Shown here piece after piece: positions 58,177 to 64,000 of a DNA stretch of 64,000 nucleotides. The translations under genes and the position numbers were made by a program. The stretch lies in NCBI GenBank assembly GCA_035532475.1, contig DATKQY010000082.1, forward strand, positions 1 through 64,000. The letters are read 5' to 3'. The notes under the pieces are model-generated. The model was not told the DNA's origin. It saw nothing but the letters and a program-made list of their open reading frames with translations, and did not search any database. The stretch comes from DATKQY01 sp035532475 (GTDB lineage: Bacteria; Actinomycetota; Acidimicrobiia; Acidimicrobiales; Bog-793). The stretch's first letter is position 1. Every line of letters starts with the position of its first letter.

Positions 58177-60261
58177 TCAGCAGGCGTAGTCGGGATCGAG
58201 GCCGTAGGGCGAGGAGAGGTTGCCCGGCGTCTCCTGCAGCAGCCACGGGACCCCTCCTGCGAAGACGGCCACCGAGGACGACTTCGGGTAGGTGGCGGTC
58301 CCGGTGCACCAGGGGCCGAGCACGCCGGGTCCCGGCAGCCCCCGCTGGACGAAGGGAGGGCGCGTCCAGGGAACTCCCGCGACCCACAGCGGGATCCGCG
58401 GGCCGCGCGGCACGAAGTCACCGGCGATCTTCGGGTACTGCACGCTCGTCGAGTAGATGCCGACGGTGATGCCGCCGCGGCGCAGCGCGTCGAGGGCGCC
58501 CTGGATGGTCTGGTCGTTCAGCGCCGTCGAGTCGGACCAGTACCGGCCGGCGGAAAAGCTCGAGTTCGCGTTGGGCGAGAGGCTGTCGTTCTCGATGTCG
58601 AGCCACCAGATGCTCGAGTGCACCCCTTGGGAGATGGCGTACTCGAGGGCGCTGCGGGCGCCGTTGAAGCCGTAGTTGTAAGCGCTGCAGCTCTCGCTCG
58701 CGCCGGCGGAGAGGGTGGCGCAGCGCCCTGCCGGCCCGCTTGCCGAGGCGGCTGCGGCGGCTGGGGTGGTGCCGGGCGAGTTCATGAAGATGTAGAGGTT
58801 GTACGGCGCGCCGTTCGCGCCGCCCGCCCGGGTCGCCCAGGCGACCTCGGAGGACAGGCAGGAGTTCTGCGCGCTGTCGAGCCAGCCGACGACCTGGATG
58901 ATCGAGATCCCCGACGACGGCGGCAGGCCGAACTTCGCATTCGGCGAGCCGGTCTTCGAGCACTGGAAGTCGCTGATGTCGTAGCCGAGCGCACCGTGCG
59001 GATAGGGCGCCACGGCGGCTACCGGCACGGCGAAGGTCGCCACGATGGCGACGACGCGGACCGAGCGCGGGGGCGGGTGGTGGGCCAGCGAGCCGTAGAA
59101 GCGGGCATCGCCGAAGTTGTAGACGCGCCCGGAGGCCCCGGTGATCCAGTAGCCGAGGGCGTCGGGCGTCGAGGCGAACGACACGATCGGCTTCGGCAGG
59201 CGCCGGTGGACCGCCGAGCCGTAGAAGCGGGCGTCGCCGAAGTTCCGCACGGAGCCGTTCGCGTAGGCGAGCCAGTAGCCGAGGGCGTCGGTCGTCGTCC
59301 CCATCCCGACGACGGCGACGCGGGTGTGGTATTTCGCGCCCGAGCCGAAGAACTCGGCGTCACCGAAGTTGTAGATGCTCCCGTTCTGTGCGAACAGCCA
59401 GTAGCCCTCGCCGTCGGGGGTGGGCACCAAGCCGGCGATGGAGCTGCGGAGGTGGTTGTGCACCGCCGATCCGCAAAAGGCCGCGTCGCCGTAGTTGTAG
59501 ACGCTGCCGCTCGAGGTCGCGATCCAGTAGCCCTGGCCGTCGGGCGTGGCGGTGATCGCGACCACGGGACCGCGCAGCCGCTGGTGCACGGGTGAGCCGT
59601 AGAAGGTGGCGTCACCGAAGTTGTAGATGTTCCCCTTCTTCGTGACGATCCAGTAGCCCCCGCCGTCCGCGGTCGCCGCGCCGCCCACGACGGGGGCGGG
59701 GAGGTGGTGCTGGGGCGCCTTCGAGCCGTAGAAGCCGGCGCCGCCGTAGTTGTGGACGCCGCCGTTCGACTCGACGACGTAGTACGCGGGCGCGGCGGCG
59801 GGCACCGGCGGAAGGGTGGTCGTCGTCGGCGCGGCCGTCGTCGTCGGCGCGACCGTCGTCGTCGTCGTGGACGTCGTCGTGGACGTCGTCGTGGACGTCG
59901 TCGTGGACGTCGTCGTGGACGTCGTCGTGGTGGGCGTCGTCGTCGTCGTCGGCGGCGAGCTCGTGCTTGTCGTCGACGAGCTCGTGCTGGTCGTGGTCGG
60001 CGTCGTGGTGGTCGTCGTGGTGCTGCTCGTCGTCGTCGGCGCCACGGTCGTCGTCGAGGCCGGGAGGGTGGTGGTCGAGCTGGTCGTCGTGGTGGTGGTC
60101 GTCGGCGTCGGCGGCGCGACGCACAGGTTCGCGGTCTGTCGCGCCGTCGCGGCCCGCGAGGTCGCCGGGTGGGACGTGGCGACGACGACGAGCAGACCGG
60201 CGACCGTGCACGCGCCCGCGAGTGATCGCAACGCGCGCCCGGGCGCGCGACGTCCCGCCAT
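58177..60261 (-). CDS. Secreted repeat protein with glycoside hydrolase-like C-terminus
   Basis: A 694-residue exported protein. A signal sequence (AGACTVAGLLVVVATSH) is followed by a Thr/Ser/Pro linker of about 100 residues. Six repeats of about 45 residues come next, each with GYWxxxxxGxxxNFGDAxFYGS-like sequence, probably a beta-propeller or similar fold. The C-terminal 240 residues start LGYDISDFQCSK and hold WWLDIENDSL, consistent with a DUF1906/GH25-like TIM barrel acting on cell wall. Its ATG overlaps the DAHP synthase stop (TGATG), an odd pairing with a shikimate-pathway gene. Confidence 0.75.
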   Translation of the reverse strand: MAGRRAPGRALRSLAGACTVAGLLVVVATSHPATSRAATARQTANLCVAPPTPTTTTTTTSSTTTLPASTTTVAPTTTSSTTTTTTTPTTTSTSSSTTSTSSPPTTTTTPTTTTSTTTSTTTSTTTSTTTSTTTTTVAPTTTAAPTTTTLPPVPAAAPAYYVVESNGGVHNYGGAGFYGSKAPQHHLPAPVVGGAATADGGGYWIVTKKGNIYNFGDATFYGSPVHQRLRGPVVAITATPDGQGYWIATSSGSVYNYGDAAFCGSAVHNHLRSSIAGLVPTPDGEGYWLFAQNGSIYNFGDAEFFGSGAKYHTRVAVVGMGTTTDALGYWLAYANGSVRNFGDARFYGSAVHRRLPKPIVSFASTPDALGYWITGASGRVYNFGDARFYGSLAHHPPPRSVRVVAIVATFAVPVAAVAPYPHGALGYDISDFQCSKTGSPNAKFGLPPSSGISIIQVVGWLDSAQNSCLSSEVAWATRAGGANGAPYNLYIFMNSPGTTPAAAAASASGPAGRCATLSAGASESCSAYNYGFNGARSALEYAISQGVHSSIWWLDIENDSLSPNANSSFSAGRYWSDSTALNDQTIQGALDALRRGGITVGIYSTSVQYPKIAGDFVPRGPRIPLWVAGVPWTRPPFVQRGLPGPGVLGPWCTGTATYPKSSSVAVFAGGVPWLLQETPGNLSSPYGLDPDYAC
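59870..59929. repeat. Five perfect 12-bp repeats in the Thr-rich linker
   Basis: GACGTCGTCGTG occurs five times in perfect tandem within a longer degenerate GTC/GTG-rich tract (about 59,810-60,110). On the coding strand each unit gives four residues of the Thr/Ser linker. The number of units probably varies between strains by slippage without breaking the frame. Confidence 0.9.
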
Positions 60262-61613
60262 CAGGCGCGCAGGAGTTCCGCGACGCGAAACGAGAGATCG
60301 ATCGACTGACGGGCGTTCAGCCGAGGGTCACAGGTGGTGGTGTAGCGCAGCGGCAGCTGCTCCTCGAGGATGTCCTCGACCCCGCCGAGGCATTCGGTGA
60401 CGTCGTCACCGGTCAGCTCGACGTGGACGCCGCCGGGCCAGGTCCCCTCGGCACGGTGCACGGCGAAGAAGCCCCGGATCTCACCGAGCACGTCGTCGAA
60501 GTGGCGCGTCTTCCTGCCGTTCTCGGAGACGAAGGTGTTCCCGTGCATCGGGTCGCACGTCCACACGACGGGGTGGCCGGCCGCGTGGACGGCCCGGATC
60601 AGCGGGGGCAGCAGCGTCGTCACGTTGGCGATCCCGAGGCGGCTGATCAGCGTCAGCCGCCCGGGCCGGCGCTCGGGGTTGAGCATCTCGCAGATGGCGA
60701 CGACCTCGTCGGCCGAGACGCCCGGCCCGAGCTTCACGCCGAGCGGGTTGCGCACGCCGGCGAGGAAGCCCATGTGGGCGCCGTCGAGCTGGCGCGTCCG
60801 CTCGCCGACCCAGAGCATGTGCGCGGAGCAGTCGTACCAGTCGCCCGTGAGCGAGTCGCGGCGGGTGAGCGCCTCCTCGTAGTCGAGCAGGAGCGCCTCG
60901 TGGCTCGTGTAGAAGTCGACCTGCTGGATCGGCGCGCCGTCGGACAGGTCGACGCCGCAGGCCCGCATGAACCGCAGCGCCCGGTCGATCTCCTCGGCGA
61001 TCGCCTCGTAGCGACGTCCCTCGGCGCTCGTCGCGACGAACTCCTGGTTCCAGGCGTGCACCTGCGAAAGGTCCGCGAAGCCCCCCTTCGTGAAGGCGCG
61101 CAGGAGGTTCAGCGTCGAGGCGGCGTGGTGGTACGCGGTGATCATCCGCCGGGGATCGGGGATCCGTGCGGACGGCACCGGCGTGTCGTCGTTCACGATG
61201 TGGCCGCGGAAGGCGGGCATCTCGACGTCACCGACCCGCTCGACCGGCGAGGAGCGTGGCTTCGCGAACTGCCCCGCGATCCGTCCGATCTTGACGACCG
61301 GGACACCCGAGCCGTAGGTGAGCACCACCGCCATCTGCAAGATGACCTTCAGCTTGTCCCGGATCGAGTCGGCGGACTGCTCGGTGAAGGACTCGGCGCA
61401 GTCACCCGCCTGCAGCAGGAAGGCGCGGCCCTCGACCACCCGGGCGAGCGAGTCGGTGAGGTGTCGCGCCTCGCCGGCGAACACGAGGGGCGGCAGCGCG
61501 GCGAGCTCGGTCCGCGCCGACTCCAGCAGCTTCTGGTCGGGCCACCCCGGTGGCTGAGCAGCCGGGAGGGCTCGCCACGAGGAGGGTGACCACGACAGGT
61601 CCGGCGTGGGCAT
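60261..61613 (-). CDS. aroG: Class II 3-deoxy-D-arabino-heptulosonate-7-phosphate synthase
   Basis: A 450-residue type II DAHP synthase, first enzyme of the shikimate pathway. Signatures include LLQAGDCAESFTE (the metal-ligand Cys), PVVKIGRIAGQFAKPRSSP and VWTCDPMHGNTF. The C-terminal CTECLGG-type region is present (DDVTECLGGVEDI). It acts as the main entry enzyme in actinobacteria. TAGGCT on the minus strand ends six bases before the ATG, consistent with a leaderless mRNA. The following gene is a secreted protein. Confidence 0.95.
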   Translation of the reverse strand: MPTPDLSWSPSSWRALPAAQPPGWPDQKLLESARTELAALPPLVFAGEARHLTDSLARVVEGRAFLLQAGDCAESFTEQSADSIRDKLKVILQMAVVLTYGSGVPVVKIGRIAGQFAKPRSSPVERVGDVEMPAFRGHIVNDDTPVPSARIPDPRRMITAYHHAASTLNLLRAFTKGGFADLSQVHAWNQEFVATSAEGRRYEAIAEEIDRALRFMRACGVDLSDGAPIQQVDFYTSHEALLLDYEEALTRRDSLTGDWYDCSAHMLWVGERTRQLDGAHMGFLAGVRNPLGVKLGPGVSADEVVAICEMLNPERRPGRLTLISRLGIANVTTLLPPLIRAVHAAGHPVVWTCDPMHGNTFVSENGRKTRHFDDVLGEIRGFFAVHRAEGTWPGGVHVELTGDDVTECLGGVEDILEEQLPLRYTTTCDPRLNARQSIDLSFRVAELLRA

Positions 61614-61619
61614 GGCACA

Positions 61620-61625
61620 AGCCTA
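61620..61625 (-). promoter_or_regulatory. -10-like TAGGCT for the DAHP synthase gene
   Basis: Read on the minus strand, TAGGCT stands six bases before the DAHP synthase ATG. No Trp-rich leader peptide or attenuator hairpin is seen upstream, so leader-based attenuation is not supported. Confidence 0.45.
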
Positions 61626-61645
61626 GACAGTGCGGAACGGCTGGC

Positions 61646-61705
61646 GCATGCATGCCTCACATTTCCATCACACTCGCTAATATATTGGCAACACGTGCAC
61701 CAATA
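61646..61705. promoter_or_regulatory. Dyad-rich control region between DAHP synthase and nadD
   Basis: GCATGCATGC (61646-61655) is a perfect palindrome. About 30 bases on, TATTGG (61683-61688) and CCAATA (61700-61705) form an inverted repeat around a CACGTG core. The stretch is markedly AT-richer than its surroundings. It likely holds a regulator site for the leftward aroG transcript. The rest of the 337-base gap to nadD shows only a short ORF at 61,867. Confidence 0.45.
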
Positions 61706-61866
61706 CCGGCGAGTGACGTTCATGCGCCAGCTCAGCGCGGCCGCGAGCGCGCCCGAGCGTCCGCGCCGCGCGTCGCCCGGCTCCGCCCGCCCGCCGGGCC
61801 TGCGAGCGCCCAGCCGCTGCGGCGTCCTCCCGCCGTGCGCCACCGGCGGGCGCCTACGCTGCGGGG

Positions 61867-61929
61867 ATGGCGCACCCCGACCCCCTGACGCACCGGGCCG
61901 AGAGCGGCGCGGTCCGCGGGGGCTGCTGA
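61867..61929 (+). CDS. 20-codon ORF upstream of nadD
   Basis: ATG at 61867 opens a 20-residue frame (MAHPDPLTHRAESGAVRGGC) that ends 21 bases before the nadD GTG. TACGCT (61855-61860) ends six bases before the ATG, which fits the leaderless pattern of this window. It could mark the start of the nadD transcript and be translated as a leader peptide. No conservation can be judged from one sequence. Confidence 0.3.
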   Translation: MAHPDPLTHRAESGAVRGGC

Positions 61930-61950
61930 GCGCGGCGAGGACGGCCCGCC

Positions 61951-62550
61951 GTGCGCCTCGGCATCCTCGGTGGCACCTTCGACCCGATCCACGTCGGCCA
62001 TCTCGTCGCGGCGGTGAACGCCCGGCACAGCGTGGGGCTGGACCGGGTGCTCCTCGTCGTCGCGAACGAGCCGTGGCAGAAGGTCGGCTCGCGCGCGGTG
62101 ACGCCGGCGCTCGACCGGCTGGCCCTTGTCGAGGCGGCGGTCGCTAGCTGCGAGGGGCTGGAAGCCTCCGCGCTCGAGGTCGAGCGTGGCGGGGTCTCCT
62201 ACACGGTCGACACCGTCGACGAGCTGAGGGGCGAGCACCCTGAGGCCGAGCTGTTCCTCCTCGTCGGCGCCGACGTCGTCGGCGGTCTCGACACGTGGGA
62301 GCGCGTGGAGCGGGTCCGCGAGGCCGTCACGCTCGTCGTGGTGAACCGCCCGGGCGCGGCGACCGTCCAGGTCGGCGGGGACGGCCCGCTCACCGGCTGG
62401 CGCGCCGTGACGATCGAGATCCCGGCGCTCGAGATCTCGAGCACCGACCTGCGGGACCGGGCGGCCACCGGCCGACCCCTCGACTTCCTGATCCCGACCG
62501 AGGCGATACGCGTCATCCGCGAGCGTGGGCTGTACGCTGTCGAGAGATGA
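61951..62550 (+). CDS. nadD: Nicotinate-nucleotide adenylyltransferase
   Basis: A 199-residue NAD biosynthesis enzyme. GGTFDPIHVGH at 7-17 is the nucleotidyltransferase signature, and ISSTDLRDR near 170 is the second conserved motif. GTG start. It precedes rsfS, the usual order after obgE-proBA. The stop overlaps an ATG of a 27-codon ORF. Confidence 0.95.
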   Translation: MRLGILGGTFDPIHVGHLVAAVNARHSVGLDRVLLVVANEPWQKVGSRAVTPALDRLALVEAAVASCEGLEASALEVERGGVSYTVDTVDELRGEHPEAELFLLVGADVVGGLDTWERVERVREAVTLVVVNRPGAATVQVGGDGPLTGWRAVTIEIPALEISSTDLRDRAATGRPLDFLIPTEAIRVIRERGLYAVER

Positions 62551-62630
62551 GCTGCCGTCCGATCGCCCGACCGGTTGGTGACCGTCGTGTGCCCTCGAAG
62601 CGGGTCATGGGCAGCAGCGGACGGCGTTGA
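62547..62630 (+). CDS. 27-aa ORF bridging nadD and rsfS
   Basis: ATG at 62547 overlaps the nadD stop (ATGA). The 27-residue, Arg-rich frame (starts MSCRPIARPVGDRRVPSK) ends with a TGA that overlaps the TTG start of rsfS (TTGA). TACGCT at 62533-62538 lies eight bases before the ATG. Back-to-back overlaps suggest ribosomes run through it to reach rsfS, which otherwise has only a weak TTG start. No homologue is known to me. Confidence 0.4.
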   Translation: MSCRPIARPVGDRRVPSKRVMGSSGRR

Positions 62631-62998
62631 GCCTTCAGCACGCACTCGTTGCCGCGCGCGCAGCCGCGTCGAAGACCTCCGAGGAGACGGTGGTGCTCGA
62701 CGTCGGTGAGCTGATCGGCATCACCGACTACTTCGTCATCGCGAGCGGCCGGAACGACCGGCAGGTGCGGGCGATCGTCGACGAGGTGACTCGCAAGGTC
62801 CGCGAGGTGCGCGGGGTGCCCCCGCGCCAGGTCGAAGGCCTGCAGGCCGCCGAGTGGGTGCTGGTCGACTACGGCGACTTCGTCGTGCACGTCTTCAACC
62901 CAGAGGCGCGCCAGTACTACGCCCTCGAGCGGCTGTGGTCGTTCGCACCCCGCGTCAGCTGGGAGGCCGATCTCGCCAGTCCGGGCGCGCGGGTCTGA
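62627..62998 (+). CDS. rsfS: Ribosomal silencing factor RsfS
   Basis: A 123-residue RsfS/Iojap protein that binds L14 and blocks 30S-50S joining in stationary phase. Typical sequences are VVLDVGELIGITDYFVIASG, ALERLW and WVLVDYGDFVVHVF. No in-frame ATG or GTG lies in a suitable place, so TTG at 62627 is the most likely start. It overlaps the stop of a 27-codon ORF. Convergent with the lipoprotein gene downstream. Confidence 0.92.
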   Translation: MSLQHALVAARAAASKTSEETVVLDVGELIGITDYFVIASGRNDRQVRAIVDEVTRKVREVRGVPPRQVEGLQAAEWVLVDYGDFVVHVFNPEARQYYALERLWSFAPRVSWEADLASPGARV

Positions 62999-63061
62999 AC
63001 CCGCCGCCGGCGTTCGGGCGCGCGCCCCGGACGGCGGCTCGTCGGCGCCGGAAGACCTGCC

Positions 63062-63679
63062 TCAGGGGCCTGCGGGGTTGAGCGAGATGTACGTCTGGGT
63101 GGTGACGTAGGTCGCCGACGTCGTGCCGTCGGGCGTGTAGTTGTAGAGCGAGCCGAACAGCGTGAAGTTCACCCCTTTGATGTCGGAGAACAACCGCATC
63201 AACGTGAACACGATCTGGGCGAGGGGGATGTAGAGGTTCTGCCCGTCGAGGTTGATGAAGGGCGCGTCGAGCTGGACGGTGGCGATGCCCGAGCGGCGGT
63301 CCAGGTTCACCTGCAGCTGGGTGCCGCCCGGGAGCCTCGTCGTCAGCCCCGCCTTGAGCTCGGCGGCCGTCGGTCCCTCCTCGAGCAGCTTGAGCGCGAT
63401 CCGCGGCGTGATCGGCACCTGGGAGAAGCGGAGCGTCCCCTTCAGCACCGGTGAGGAGCCGCTGGTGACGAAGTAGACCTCGCCGTGCGGGCCATGGGGC
63501 GTCCCGTCGCTCGGCGCCGGCGTCGAGGTGCTCGTCGGCGAGCCGTTCGGGCCGATGAGGTTGAATGGGACGTTGTTCGCCGACAAGGGCTGGGCGGTGG
63601 TGCTGAGCGGCACGCCGCAGGCCGCCAGCGCCAACGCTCCGAGGCCGAGCGCGAGGCCGACGAGGGCGCGCCGTCTCAC
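63062..63679 (-). CDS. GerMN-domain lipoprotein (LpqB-like)
   Basis: A 205-residue exported lipoprotein. The lipobox LAAC puts the lipidated Cys at residue 21. A Ser/Thr/Pro linker precedes a GerMN domain (about 65-195) with RIALKLLEEGPTAAE and VQLDAPFINLDGQNLYIPLAQIVFTLMRL. The GTG start overlaps the histidine kinase stop as GTGA. This order resembles mtrB-lpqB in actinobacteria, where the lipoprotein tunes the sensor kinase; here the beta-propeller of LpqB is missing. Confidence 0.87.
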   Translation of the reverse strand: MRRRALVGLALGLGALALAACGVPLSTTAQPLSANNVPFNLIGPNGSPTSTSTPAPSDGTPHGPHGEVYFVTSGSSPVLKGTLRFSQVPITPRIALKLLEEGPTAAELKAGLTTRLPGGTQLQVNLDRRSGIATVQLDAPFINLDGQNLYIPLAQIVFTLMRLFSDIKGVNFTLFGSLYNYTPDGTTSATYVTTQTYISLNPAGP

Positions 63680-64000
63680 GGTCGCGCCGTTCCCGGAGCG
63701 CCCGCCGAGGTGCCGGCCGGGGCGTCGTCGTCGGGCGGCGGACCTGGCGGCGCCACCTCGGCGACGCGGGCGCCGTGGCCGTTGCCGAGGCGGCCGTCGC
63801 CCGCGCCGGTGTCGCGACCGGTCCCCGACGGCCCGCCCCCGGACGCCCCGTCGGAGGTCCTGCCCCCGCCGCCGGCCCCCGGCAGGGCGGCCGTCGCCTC
63901 GCCGGCCGCCGCAGGCAGCCGCGCCTCCTCCTCGGTCGCCCGCACCTCGTCGTCCTCGTCGAGGTCGGCCTCCTTCGAGAGCGGGAGCTCGACGACGAAT
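63676..64000 (-). CDS. Sensor histidine kinase, C-terminal end (partial)
   Basis: The last 107 codons of a gene that continues beyond the window. The first residues seen, FVVELPL, match the final strand of a HATPase_c domain. An acidic stretch and a long Gly/Pro/Ala/Asp-rich tail follow. Overlap with the GerMN lipoprotein suggests an MtrB-like sensor. The kinase core itself is outside the window, so identity is tentative. Confidence 0.6.
   Translation of the reverse strand, partial: FVVELPLSKEADLDEDDEVRATEEEARLPAAAGEATAALPGAGGGGRTSDGASGGGPSGTGRDTGAGDGRLGNGHGARVAEVAPPGPPPDDDAPAGTSAGAPGTARP

Noticed and set aside
59810..60110. Second CRISPR or regulatory repeat candidate
   Set aside because: The repeats are in frame inside a Thr-rich linker of a secreted protein and have no unique spacers.
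61614..61720. Trp or Phe attenuator leader before DAHP synthase
   Set aside because: No Trp/Phe/Tyr-rich short ORF and no terminator-antiterminator pair; the promoter element lies only six bases from the start codon.

Overview
The window is GC-rich (higher still to the right of about 18.5 kb), with many GTG starts, tightly overlapping genes and start codons that sit just after TANNNT hexamers. It looks like an actinobacterial chromosome. The gene order (trigger factor-clpP-clpX-folC, mreBCD-PBP2, TIGR03960-TIGR03936-RNase E/G ... rplU-rpmA-obgE-proB-proA ... nadD-rsfS), DUF5679, the class II DAHP synthase and EtfD suggest the class Acidimicrobiia or a near relative. That placement is inference. 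No rRNA, tRNA or CRISPR array was seen.

Left block (1-18,515): a pure 7-bp tandem repeat at the window edge, a few small or accessory genes (zinc-ribbon protein, Ppx/GppA, DUF5679, DinB/MDMPI-type protein), then housekeeping genes: tig-clpP-clpX-folC, ndk, mreB-mreC-mreD-mrdA, a B12-binding radical SAM protein with its TIGR03936 partner, and rne/rng. Codon choice here (Val GTG, Leu CTG, Arg CGG, some A/T third positions) differs from everything to the right.

Choline/betaine island (18,619-39,944): two divergent arms around an IclR-type regulator and an operator-like dyad. The minus arm encodes the regulator, a corrinoid protein, a pterin-type methyltransferase, a RACo-like corrinoid reactivase and DUF1638. 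The plus arm encodes a non-pyrrolysine MttB-family methyltransferase, a GntR regulator, a dimethylglycine/sarcosine dehydrogenase-like flavoprotein, EtfBA, a betaine-type ABC importer with a tandem-fused permease, an aldehyde dehydrogenase, a choline-dehydrogenase-like GMC enzyme and the membrane Fe-S protein EtfD. Together they make a plausible route: import, choline to betaine, methyl transfer via corrinoid to tetrahydrofolate, then FAD/ETF/EtfD oxidation of the remaining N-methyl groups. Decayed IS607-type tnpA and tnpB pieces lie at the right edge, just before rplU.

Core block 2 (40,378-47,232): rplU-rpmA-obgE-proB-proA followed by a MoxR ATPase/VWA (CoxE-like) pair.

Carrier-protein operon (55,381 down to 47,281, minus strand): seven overlapping genes, namely AcpS-like phosphopantetheinyl transferase, carrier protein, acyl-CoA-dehydrogenase-like protein, seryl-tRNA-synthetase-like amino acid:[carrier protein] ligase, DUF1839, GH2/beta-mannosidase-like protein and a tandem alpha/beta hydrolase with a Cys nucleophile elbow. 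This appears to be a small dedicated pathway that loads an amino acid onto its own carrier; the product is unknown. A flippase gene lies divergently upstream.

Right end (55,683-64,000): flippase, histidine phosphatase, a secreted Thr-rich repeat protein coupled to class II DAHP synthase, nadD-rsfS with tiny coupled ORFs, a GerMN lipoprotein and the 3' end of a histidine kinase gene (MtrB-LpqB-like arrangement).
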